Below, one piece after another: positions 7,788 to 13,685 of a stretch of 13,685 nt of DNA. The position numbers were made by a program, and so were the translations under genes. Origin of the DNA: JBOFDK01 sp051646925 (GTDB lineage: Bacteria; Bacillota; Clostridia; Lachnospirales; Cellulosilyticaceae); NCBI GenBank assembly GCA_051646925.1, contig JBOFDK010000072.1, positions 1 through 13,685 of the forward strand, read 5' to 3'. Each line of letters opens with the position of its first letter. Within the stretch, counting starts at the first letter, position 1. Under the pieces are notes generated by a model. It was given only the letters and a program-made list of their open reading frames with translations. It made no database searches and was not told the DNA's origin.

Positions 7788-7805
7788 CTTCGGCTATGCG
7801 TTTTT
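7777..7805 (+). terminator. Intrinsic terminator with C(UUCG)G tetraloop overlapping a stop codon
   Basis: AAAACGCGTAGC (7777-7788) pairs with GCTATGCGTTTT (7793-7804) around a TTCG loop closed by C-G, the extra-stable tetraloop type. There is one G-U pair, and the T-tract begins at 7801. The TAG stop of the second Wzz-like gene lies within the left stem. The next gene therefore needs readthrough or its own promoter. Confidence 0.9.
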
Positions 7806-7837
7806 CTTTATATAAAATAAATTAAGGGGTGTAATAG

Positions 7838-8803
7838 ATGGAAAATAATAATATAGAAATCACTATAGTTATACCAAATTATAATGGGGAGCATTACTTG
7901 AAAGACTGCCTAGATTCAATTAGAAATAATAGTTATAAACAATGCGATGTAATAATTGTGGATAACTGCTCCGAAGATAGCGAATATCAGTGGATAAAAA
8001 ATGATAAAGATATAACATTTGTAGAGCTTGATAAAAACTATGGTTTTAGCCGTGGGGTAAACGAAGGTATTAAACGTGCTAAAGGTGAGTATGTATTGCT
8101 TCTAAATAATGATACAATAGTTCAAGATGGTTTTTTTGAAGAGTTACTAAAGACTATAAAAAGTAATGATAAGATTTTTGGCGTTAGCAGCAAGATGATT
8201 AATGCAAGTAATACAAAACTTATAGATGATGCAGGGGATCAGTACACTATGCTGGGCTGGGCAAAAAAAAGAGGCGATGGACAACCAGTAGAGTTTTATA
8301 CAGTGGAAGAACCTGTATTTAGTGCTTGCGCAGGTGCTGCGTTATATAGAAAATCAGCATTTGATAGGATTGGATATTTTGATGAAGCGTTTTTTGCATA
8401 TATGGAAGATGTGGATATAAGTTATAGAGCAAAAATATATGGATATGTAAATGTATATTGTCCGGCAGCACGCGTACATCATATAGGTAGTGGCACAACA
8501 GGTAGTAGGCATAACCCTTTTAAGATTAGATTAGCAGCAAGAAATAATGTATATGTAATTTATAAAAATATGCCGACAGTTCAATTGATTTTAAACTTAC
8601 CTTTTATTGTTATAGGGAGTATTATTAAATATATGTTTTTCTGTGCAAAAGGACATGGCGGTATATATATAAATGGTCTATTAGAAGGACTGAAAAATTT
8701 GAAAAACATAAAAAAAATACCGTTTCAAAAAAATCATATAGGTCGTTATGTGGAGATTCAAATAGAACTGATAAAAAATACATTAGGTTTATTAAACAAA
8801 TAG
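7838..8803 (+). CDS. Family 2 (GT-A) glycosyltransferase, rhamnosyltransferase-like
   Basis: This 321-residue GT-A enzyme opens with the GT2 motif TIVIPNYNG (9-17), binds the nucleotide at VDNCSEDS (41-48), and carries the metal-binding DxD-equivalent LLNNDT (88-93). The acceptor-side motif AYMEDVD (187-193) contains the likely catalytic-base carboxylates, followed by VHHIGSG (213-219). A hydrophobic stretch at about 247-268 may attach it to the inner membrane face. The pattern matches the rhamnosyltransferase-like branch of GT2, but donor and acceptor cannot be assigned from sequence. The ATG at 7838 has an AAGGGG ribosome site 8 bases upstream. It follows the Wzz-like terminator and precedes the GATAAA repeat tract. 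The nearby rfbC makes a dTDP-rhamnose donor plausible. Confidence 0.9.
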   Translation: MENNNIEITIVIPNYNGEHYLKDCLDSIRNNSYKQCDVIIVDNCSEDSEYQWIKNDKDITFVELDKNYGFSRGVNEGIKRAKGEYVLLLNNDTIVQDGFFEELLKTIKSNDKIFGVSSKMINASNTKLIDDAGDQYTMLGWAKKRGDGQPVEFYTVEEPVFSACAGAALYRKSAFDRIGYFDEAFFAYMEDVDISYRAKIYGYVNVYCPAARVHHIGSGTTGSRHNPFKIRLAARNNVYVIYKNMPTVQLILNLPFIVIGSIIKYMFFCAKGHGGIYINGLLEGLKNLKNIKKIPFQKNHIGRYVEIQIELIKNTLGLLNK

Positions 8804-8815
8804 GTTAAAGCGAAT

Positions 8816-9037
8816 TATAAAGATAAGTGGATAAAGATAAATAGATAAATAGATAAAGATAAAGAGATAAAGATAAAGCTAAATGGATAAAGATAAAGAT
8901 AAAGATAAAGATAAAGATAAAGATAAAGATAAAGATAAAGATAAAGATAAAGATAAAGATAAATAGATAAATAGATAAAGATAAAGATAAAGATAAAGAT
9001 AAAGATAAAGATAAATAGATAAATAGATAAAGATTAT
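8816..9037 (+). repeat. Compound microsatellite of GATAAA and TAGATAAA units
   Basis: Most of the gap between the first GT2 gene and rfbC is a simple-sequence tract. It contains GATAAA x2 (8830-8841), TAGATAAA x2 (8842-8857), then a variant stretch with GATAAA, GAGATAAA, GATAAA and GCTAAATG (8858-8885). GATAAA x13 without error follows (8886-8963), then TAGATAAA x2 (8964-8979), GATAAA x6 (8980-9015) and TAGATAAA x2 (9016-9031). The block [GATAAA]n followed by two TAGATAAA thus occurs three times. The plus strand has stops in and around the 8-bp units, so the tract is not coding. No terminator and no clear promoter are visible in it. Copy-number change could alter the distance or the mRNA leader upstream of rfbC. 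Confidence 0.95.
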
Positions 9038-9065
9038 GAAATAAATAGAAAGGTGAGGTAGATAT

Positions 9066-9644
9066 ATGAATGTAACACCAACAACTATAAAAGATTTGGT
9101 TATTATAGAGCCGAAAGTATGGGGCGATGCTCGTGGGTATTTTTTTGAAGCGTATTCAAAACGTGATTTTCATGATGCAGGGCTTATGATGGATTTTGTG
9201 CAAGATAATGAAAGCCGTTCTTTAAGAGGAGTACTTAGAGGTTTGCATTTTCAGACCAAGTATACGCAGGGGAAACTTGTGCGTGTAGTAGAGGGTGAAG
9301 TATATGATGTAGCAGTTGATCTTAGAGTAGGCTCACCTACTTTTGGTAAGTGGGAAGGCGTTTTTTTATCAGCAGAAAATAAACGTCAGCTTTATGTACC
9401 AGAAGGTTTTGCACATGGATTTTTGGTAACATCAGATGTGGCTGTGTTTCAGTACAAATGTACGAATTACTATGCACCAGAGTATGATGCAGGTATTAGT
9501 TGGAATGATAAAGACTTAAATATACAGTGGCCAATAGATGATAGGTTTGATATTCAGTTGTCAGATAAAGATAAGAATCAGCAGTCGTTTAGACAGTTTT
9601 GTAATGAGGGTAGTCCTTTTGTTTATGATGGAGGTAAGCAGTAA
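9066..9644 (+). CDS. rfbC: dTDP-4-dehydrorhamnose 3,5-epimerase
   Basis: This 192-residue cupin enzyme epimerises dTDP-4-keto-6-deoxyglucose at C3 and C5, the third step to dTDP-L-rhamnose. Family signatures are clear: GDARGYFFE (20-28), NESR..LRGLHFQ with the catalytic-base His61, Lys70 in GKLVR, VYDVAVDLR (79-87), the VPEGFAHGF loop (111-119) and YKCTNYYAPEYD (130-141), which carries the conserved Tyr region. The length is normal for RmlC. The ATG at 9066 has an AGGTGAGG ribosome site (9051-9058). The stop overlaps the next ATG by one base (TAATG), so translation is coupled. rfbA, rfbB and rfbD are not in the window and must be encoded elsewhere if rhamnose is made. The repeat tract directly upstream could influence expression. 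Confidence 0.95.
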   Translation: MNVTPTTIKDLVIIEPKVWGDARGYFFEAYSKRDFHDAGLMMDFVQDNESRSLRGVLRGLHFQTKYTQGKLVRVVEGEVYDVAVDLRVGSPTFGKWEGVFLSAENKRQLYVPEGFAHGFLVTSDVAVFQYKCTNYYAPEYDAGISWNDKDLNIQWPIDDRFDIQLSDKDKNQQSFRQFCNEGSPFVYDGGKQ

Positions 9645-10537
9645 TGTTGTTATCTATTATTATTGTAAATTACAATACATATAAACTAACGGAGCAAACG
9701 ATAGATGCAGTCATGGCAAAGCCAAGAGATTTTGAGTATGAAATTATGCTTGTAGATAATGCCTCGCAAGATGGCAGTATGCAAAAACTTGCAGATACGT
9801 ATGATATGTGGGTAGACAGAGGCGTAATCAAACTAATATGGAATACGGAAAATCTAGGATTTTCAAAAGCTAACAATATAGGTATTAGAAAATCTACAGG
9901 TAAGTATGTTTTGTTACTAAACTCAGATACAGTTGTGGAAGAGGATTGTCTAGAAAAGTGCCTAAACTATATTGAAAAGTGTAATGAGGAAGATGTGAAA
10001 ATAGGTGCACTTGGATGCAAAGTAGTATTGGCATCAGGTAAACTAGACCACGCTTGCAAAAGAGGTTTCCCAACTCCTATGGCGTCTTTGTACTATTTAA
10101 TTGGACTTCACAAAATAAACCCAGAAAAATACGGAGCGTATCAGGCGTTATCTGTTGGAGAAGATGAGGTAGCAGAAGTTGATTGTCTAACAGGTGCGTT
10201 CATGTTAATGCCTCGTATAGTATTAGATAATGTTGGACTATTAGATGAAGAGTTTTTTATGTATGGCGAAGATATTGATTTGTGTTATCGTATCAAAGAA
10301 CATGGGTATAAAGTAATGTATTATTCAGAGGCAATGATTACGCATTATAAAGGTGGTAGCTCAAAGAAAAAAAGAAAAAAAATCATATATGATTTTCATA
10401 ATGCTATGTGGCTTTTTTATAAAAAACACTATAAAGAAAAGAACAATGTCTTTACAAATGTAGCAGTAGTGATGGGGATTGCATTCAAGTATAGTATAGC
10501 TTGTTTGATAAATGCTTTTAAACCAAAACAAAAATAA
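9644..10537 (+). CDS. Family 2 (GT-A) glycosyltransferase, probable rhamnosyltransferase
   Basis: This 297-residue GT-A protein has SIIIVNYNT at the start (4-12), VDNASQDGS (37-45), LGFSKANNIG (71-80), the DxD-equivalent LLNSDT (91-96), LTGAFML (182-188), YGEDIDLCYR (207-216) and THYKGGSS (233-240). This series is typical of WbbL-like rhamnosyltransferases. A basic run KKKRKK (241-246) and a hydrophobic segment near 270-290 could aid membrane contact. Its start overlaps the rfbC stop by one base, with GGAGG (9630-9634) upstream, so the two are one transcript and are translationally coupled. Coupling to rfbC supports dTDP-L-rhamnose as donor, but this is inference. It is related to but clearly distinct from the GT2 at 7838. 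Confidence 0.9.
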   Translation: MLLSIIIVNYNTYKLTEQTIDAVMAKPRDFEYEIMLVDNASQDGSMQKLADTYDMWVDRGVIKLIWNTENLGFSKANNIGIRKSTGKYVLLLNSDTVVEEDCLEKCLNYIEKCNEEDVKIGALGCKVVLASGKLDHACKRGFPTPMASLYYLIGLHKINPEKYGAYQALSVGEDEVAEVDCLTGAFMLMPRIVLDNVGLLDEEFFMYGEDIDLCYRIKEHGYKVMYYSEAMITHYKGGSSKKKRKKIIYDFHNAMWLFYKKHYKEKNNVFTNVAVVMGIAFKYSIACLINAFKPKQK

Positions 10538-10553
10538 TTATAAATATATAACT

Positions 10554-10560
10554 AGGAGGA
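10554..10560 (+). promoter_or_regulatory. Ribosome binding site fixing the galE start
   Basis: AGGAGGA lies 8 bases before the ATG at 10569. It selects MNILVTGG as the N-terminus over an in-frame ATG at 10512 that lies inside the preceding gene. Confidence 0.9.
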
Positions 10561-10568
10561 ATGTGATA

Positions 10569-11561
10569 ATGAATATTCTTGTAACGGGTGGACTTGGTTT
10601 TATAGGTAGTCATACAGTAGTAGCACTAGTAGAAGGTGGGCATAGTGTTGTAGTAGTAGATAATTTGGTAAATTCAAAAATTAATGTTTTGGATAAACTT
10701 GAAACGATTACAGGTGTACGTCCTATGTTTTATGAGATAGATGTAACGGATGAAGTAGCTATGGAGAAAGTGTTTTCGGCAAATGAAATAGATGGTGTTA
10801 TTCATTTTGCAGGACATAAAGCAGTAGGTGAATCTGTGGAAAAGCCGATTGAATATTATCACAACAATGTTTTTTCAACTATCGTACTTAGTAAACTATG
10901 TGTTAAACATGGCGTAGGTAAATTTGTATTTAGTTCATCAGCAACAGTATATGGTGACCAACCATCACCATTACATGAAGGTATGGACTTGAAGATAACT
11001 ACAAATCCATACGGTGAAACAAAAGCTATGAGTGAACGTATTTTAAAAGATACATCTTATGCATATCCTGATTTTGCAGTTAGCTTATTAAGATACTTTA
11101 ACCCAGTTGGAGCTCATGTATCAGGACTTATAGGTGAAGAGCCAAACGGAATACCAAACAACTTGATGCCGTATATTACAAAAGTTGCAAAAGGTATTTT
11201 ACCACAATTAAGCGTTTTTGGAGATGACTATGACACTGTAGATGGATCAGGAGTTAGAGATTATATTCATGTAGTAGACTTAGCCGAAGGACACGTAAAA
11301 GCTATAGAGCATTTAGATAAAGGTGTAGAGATATATAATCTAGGAACGGGCAGAGGAACGTCTGTACTAGAACTTGTAAATGCATTTGTAAAAGTAAATG
11401 AAGTAGATGTTCCGCTTAAAGTCGTTCCTAGACGTGCAGGAGATATAGCAACATGCTATGCAAATCCAGATAAAGCAGAGAAAGAACTTGGGTGGAAAGC
11501 GGTGCTTACTGTGGAAGACATGGTAGGTGATGCTTGGAAGTTTGAGAAAAATTTAAAATAA
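10569..11561 (+). CDS. galE: UDP-glucose 4-epimerase
   Basis: This 330-residue extended SDR interconverts UDP-Glc and UDP-Gal, and perhaps the GlcNAc/GalNAc forms. The NAD-binding motif TGGLGFIGSH is at 6-15. The catalytic set is Ser124 in FSSSATVYG (121-129) and Tyr148/Lys152 in NPYGETK. GalE-specific features include AGHKAVGES (81-89), RYFNPVGAH (175-183), the GVRDYIHVVDLA block (228-239) and YNLGTGRG (256-263). The length is normal for bacterial GalE. The start at ATG 10569 follows AGGAGGA; an upstream ATG at 10512 would add 19 non-family residues. It sits 31 bases after the GT2 gene in the rfbC-GT2-galE unit and is followed by a terminator hairpin. It probably supplies galactose-type donors for the same glycan. 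Confidence 0.95.
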   Translation: MNILVTGGLGFIGSHTVVALVEGGHSVVVVDNLVNSKINVLDKLETITGVRPMFYEIDVTDEVAMEKVFSANEIDGVIHFAGHKAVGESVEKPIEYYHNNVFSTIVLSKLCVKHGVGKFVFSSSATVYGDQPSPLHEGMDLKITTNPYGETKAMSERILKDTSYAYPDFAVSLLRYFNPVGAHVSGLIGEEPNGIPNNLMPYITKVAKGILPQLSVFGDDYDTVDGSGVRDYIHVVDLAEGHVKAIEHLDKGVEIYNLGTGRGTSVLELVNAFVKVNEVDVPLKVVPRRAGDIATCYANPDKAEKELGWKAVLTVEDMVGDAWKFEKNLK

Positions 11562-11567
11562 ATAGAT

Positions 11568-11622
11568 ATACCGACCCCAAAAAGGTAGAGCTAGATTCTG
11601 CAAATTGGAGGTCGGTATTTTT
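11568..11622 (+). terminator. Intrinsic terminator after galE
   Basis: ATACCGACC (11568-11576) pairs with GGTCGGTAT (11610-11618). An inner CCAA (11577-11580) pairs with TTGG (11605-11608) past a single bulged A. The loop is about 24 nt and a T5 run follows (11618-11622). It lies 7 bases after the galE stop. The long loop is unusual, but the stem and T-run are convincing. Confidence 0.85.
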
Positions 11623-11865
11623 ATTGCAAAATATATTTTGACGCTTAAAAAATGTGGATTCAATTTGGAATTGGGTGTTTTTGATGAAAACTACGAAATT
11701 GAAGATGTTATTATAGATGGTGTTAGTGTAGGCGCTGTTACAGAATATATGTTTACGAATATTACATCTATGCCGACTATTGAAGTTATATTTAGAAAAA
11801 TAAAGGAGACAGATGTAACACCTTCGCATTGGGCATATGACGCTATAATATTTACTTTTAAGTAA
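11605..11865 (+). pseudogene. Relic of an SLH-domain surface protein (both ends missing)
   Basis: A short open frame encodes about 65 recognisable residues. The pattern FDENYEIEDVIIDGVSVGAV...YMFTNIT...TIEVIF matches one divergent InlB-B/Flg_new_2-type repeat. VTPSHWAYDAIIF, the first strand of an S-layer-homology domain, follows and stops abruptly at TAA (11863-11865). The remaining roughly 45 residues of an SLH module are absent in every forward frame downstream. The 5' side overlaps the galE terminator, has no signal peptide, and offers only a TTG (11605) without a suitable ribosome site. The conclusion is a gene fragment left by deletion or recombination of a surface protein, probably of the same kind as the gene that follows. 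A tiny expressed protein is possible but unlikely. Confidence 0.72.
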
Positions 11866-11872
11866 ATATTAT
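11845..11872. repeat. Perfect 13-bp palindrome at the SLH relic's end
   Basis: ATAATATTTACTT (11845-11857) and AAGTAAATATTAT (11860-11872) are exact inverted copies separated by TT. The stem is almost all A-T, so it is a poor terminator. It includes the stop codon and the exact point where SLH similarity ends. It may be a cruciform-prone breakpoint, an operator for the downstream gene or a degenerate terminator. Confidence 0.8.
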
Positions 11873-11879
11873 GCACACA

Positions 11880-11944
11880 TTTATGGTTGCTGACATAGTA
11901 TAGAATGTATTATGCAATGTATCATGGAATAGACCATAAAGGAG
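11880..11944 (+). promoter_or_regulatory. Possible structured leader with sequestered ribosome site
   Basis: TTTATGGT (11880-11887) is the exact inverted copy of ACCATAAA (11933-11940), whose AAA overlaps the AAAGGAG ribosome site (11938-11944). Between them, 11894-11901 can pair with 11907-11914 with two G-U pairs. An RNA that included both arms could hide the ribosome site. No promoter is convincing: TTGCTG (11887) and TATTAT (11908) are 15 bases apart, and their use would exclude the left arm from the transcript. Confidence 0.3.
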
Positions 11945-11954
11945 TACAAACCAA

Positions 11955-13685
11955 TTGAATCATATTAAAGAAAAACTCAAAAAACAATTATCATTATTTT
12001 TATCGCTTTGTCTGATTGTAATGACAATACCGACTATGCCTATTATGGCATTAATAGATGATGATATGTCCGAAACAAAATCGTTATCGACTACATTTAC
12101 TGTATCATTTGATTCAAATGGTGGTGAAGGTGGAGTACTTCCAGAACCTATAACACAAACGACAGGTGCAGCTATTAATATTCCTGCGCCATCAGAAGAA
12201 TATTGCGGAACCAAAGAAGGATACACACTAGATATAACTAAGTGGGCGGTAGATTCAGATGGTGATGTATATGTAGAAGCAGGTGAATACACACTAGAAG
12301 AAGATATGACACTGTATGCAGTGTGGCATTTAGAAGACATTAATACACAACCAGTTACGACAAATAAAAATGCTCCAACTAAATTGTCTGTTCAGTATAG
12401 CGAAGAGGGTTGGACACCTGTACTGAATATATCTAATGATACAAATAAATCTTTAAGTATTGATTGGGGGGATGGGGAAGTTGGTGAAATTGCTCCAAAT
12501 GAGTCATCATTGCCAAAACCGACTCCTTACCCAAAACCGACTCCTTACCCAAAAAAGGACTATGAATACACAATAACAATTACTGCAGCAGATGATTCAA
12601 CTGGACTATACACTCTTGGAGGAGCGGAGGCTCCTAATGACAAGTATAAAAATGTTATAATAGTTCCGAGCCAAATTGGGGGAGCGTATGGAAGCGGCGC
12701 GTTAACTAAAATCGTTGCGGGAGATCAATCGACTGTTGGACGTGGTTCATTTTATCAGTGCACGAAGCTTAAAGAAGTAGACCTTTTAGCTTGTGATACT
12801 ACAGATGTAGAAGATATGTCTTATATGTTTTATTATTGTTCTGCATTGAAAACGTTAACGCTTGATGATTTTGATACTGGAAAAGTTAAAAATATGGGAA
12901 ATATGTTTGAGGGTTGTAGGAACTTAAATGAGCTTGATCTTAGTGGTTTCAATACTGACAATGTTACAAATATGTCAAGTATGTTTACGCAGTGTGTGGT
13001 ACTGAATAGACTTGACCTTAGTAGTTTCAATACTAAGTCTATGAAAGATGGCGATATGCCTATGTTCTTTATGTTTCAAGGCTGTAATAAATTGACGAAA
13101 ATTACATTTGGTGAAAAATTTGAATTTAAAGGCCCCGAATCATCTTTACCCAACAGTAATGGTGGAGTTGATAATAAGTGGTACGATACCCAAACAGGAA
13201 CAGAATACGCACCAAATGCGGTTCATAAAAATGAAGATGGAACTCCTATTGGGATTGAAAAAACCTATGTTGCTTCTCAGTCGTTACTATATCCAATTAG
13301 TATTAAAAAAAATTTATCAGATGTAGTTGGAATATTAGGAGATACACCTCTAACTTTAACTGTGGAGGCTACGACAACAGAGAGTAAGCCAATTTCATAT
13401 CAATGGTATGAAAATACAATATCAAGTACGGACGGAGGTACACCTATTAAGGATGCAAAAGATAATACGTATACTTTAGATGATAACCTAACAAAAAAAG
13501 ACTATTATTATTACTGTGAATTAAGTATTGAAGGATATAAACCTGCGAATACAAAAGTTGCAAAAGTATCTATCAAAGATGGAACTAAATTAACAATAGA
13601 TTTAAGTAATCTAGAGAGTACTGTTACGGAGTATATCCCGACGATTTATATCCAAAACAATACAGGTAAGGAGTTAACTATCGAT
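11955..13685 (+). CDS. Secreted BspA-like/DUF285 repeat surface protein with UUG start (3'-truncated)
   Basis: The frame runs 577 codons from a TTG at 11955 to the window end with no stop. The TTG has AAAGGAG 10 bases upstream and an in-frame TAA at 11937; the next ATG lies inside the signal peptide. Residues 1-32 form a signal peptide: a KEKLKK basic region, an LSLFLSLCLIVM core and a PIMA end. A Flg_new/InlB-B-like repeat follows (about 48-122, starting TVSFDSNGG and ending TLYAVW). Next is a PKD-like part with IDWGDGE split by a PKPTPY duplication. DUF285 repeats (about 285-370) have an MxxMFxxCxxLxxLDLSxFNT core. From about 448 there is an Ig-like domain with YQWYEN and YYYYCEL. Such proteins are exported and often wall-bound through C-terminal SLH or other anchors, which would lie beyond the window. 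Adhesion is a common role for the family but is not shown here. Confidence 0.88.
   Translation, partial: MNHIKEKLKKQLSLFLSLCLIVMTIPTMPIMALIDDDMSETKSLSTTFTVSFDSNGGEGGVLPEPITQTTGAAINIPAPSEEYCGTKEGYTLDITKWAVDSDGDVYVEAGEYTLEEDMTLYAVWHLEDINTQPVTTNKNAPTKLSVQYSEEGWTPVLNISNDTNKSLSIDWGDGEVGEIAPNESSLPKPTPYPKPTPYPKKDYEYTITITAADDSTGLYTLGGAEAPNDKYKNVIIVPSQIGGAYGSGALTKIVAGDQSTVGRGSFYQCTKLKEVDLLACDTTDVEDMSYMFYYCSALKTLTLDDFDTGKVKNMGNMFEGCRNLNELDLSGFNTDNVTNMSSMFTQCVVLNRLDLSSFNTKSMKDGDMPMFFMFQGCNKLTKITFGEKFEFKGPESSLPNSNGGVDNKWYDTQTGTEYAPNAVHKNEDGTPIGIEKTYVASQSLLYPISIKKNLSDVVGILGDTPLTLTVEATTTESKPISYQWYENTISSTDGGTPIKDAKDNTYTLDDNLTKKDYYYYCELSIEGYKPANTKVAKVSIKDGTKLTIDLSNLESTVTEYIPTIYIQNNTGKELTID
12513..12548 (+). 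repeat. 18-bp tandem duplication encoding PKPTPY
   Basis: CCAAAACCGACTCCTTAC occurs twice in perfect tandem (12513-12530, 12531-12548), followed by a partial third copy CCAAAA. It encodes PKPTPYPKPTPYPKK, a proline-rich insert in the loop after the WGDG motif. Identical copies suggest recent duplication. Confidence 0.92.
12807..13073 (+). repeat. DUF285 (BspA-like) 26-residue repeats with a 78-bp period
   Basis: Units start at 12807 (VEDMSYMF), 12885 (VKNMGNMF) and 12963 (VTNMSSMF), exactly 78 bp apart. A divergent unit follows from 13041, with a short insert before its MF. Each holds MF..C..L..L.L..F.T, the leucine-rich-like core of DUF285. The DNA copies have diverged, so this is an old structural repeat rather than a recent expansion. 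Confidence 0.9.

Noticed and set aside
8886..9031. Possible CRISPR array or coding Asp-Lys repeat
   Set aside because: There are no repeat-spacer units. The 6- and 8-bp units are a microsatellite, and the 8-bp units bring frame changes and stops on the plus strand.
10512..10568. In-frame upstream ATG extending GalE by 19 residues
   Set aside because: It lies inside the preceding gene, adds residues outside the family, and AGGAGGA sits just before the ATG at 10569.
11506..12340. Minus-strand open frames across the galE end, SLH relic and BspA-like start
   Set aside because: They overlap recognisable plus-strand domains and a terminator, and have no family signature of their own.
13108..13326. 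72-codon plus-strand frame in the BspA-like region
   Set aside because: It is an out-of-frame reading of the continuous 577-codon frame that holds the DUF285 and Ig-like domains.

Overview
The window is AT-rich, with strong AGGAGG-type ribosome sites, U-tract hairpin terminators, and surface proteins carrying InlB/Flg_new-type repeats, DUF285 (BspA-like) repeats and an SLH remnant. This points to a low-GC Gram-positive bacterium, most likely an anaerobic Clostridia member. That placement is inferred from gene content; the sequence gives no finer taxonomy. It reads as chromosomal: an extracellular-polysaccharide locus set between two large surface-protein genes.

Layout. (1) Positions 2-2188: the 3' part of a large surface protein, opening with a 39-bp tandem repeat that encodes a Lys/Glu/Asp-rich stalk, followed by Ig-like/carboxypeptidase-regulatory-like modules. 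It ends at a bidirectional terminator (2221-2259) shared with the leftward unit. (2) Positions 4751-2283, minus strand: a VanZ-like membrane protein followed by a membrane-bound nucleotide-sugar 4,6-dehydratase of the FlaA1/WbpM/CapD class. (3) Divergent from that, plus strand: two overlapping, paralogous Wzz-like chain-length proteins (4913-7787), closed by a C(UUCG)G terminator whose stem contains the second stop codon. (4) A GT2 glycosyltransferase (7838-8803), then a 200-bp compound GATAAA/TAGATAAA microsatellite, then a tight rfbC - GT2 - galE unit (9066-11561) with its own terminator. (5) A decayed fragment of an SLH surface protein (about 11605-11865) that stops at a perfect AT-rich palindrome. 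(6) The 5' part of a secreted BspA-like protein with a UUG start (11955 to the window end).

How it fits together. RfbC acts on dTDP-4-keto-6-deoxyglucose on the way to dTDP-L-rhamnose. GalE interconverts UDP-Glc and UDP-Gal (or the HexNAc forms). The 4,6-dehydratase makes 4-keto-6-deoxy HexNAc intermediates. Two rhamnosyltransferase-like GT2 enzymes could add sugars, and the Wzz-like pair could set chain length. Together they suggest a rhamnose-, galactose- and deoxyamino-sugar-containing capsule or secondary cell-wall polymer. No flippase, polymerase, priming transferase, BY-kinase or rfbA/B/D lies in the window, so the pathway must be completed elsewhere.

The least ordinary features are the compound microsatellite, the tandem Wzz paralogues, the repeat-encoded stalk and the SLH-gene relic next to a related surface-protein gene. 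I found no clear sign of an entirely new system.
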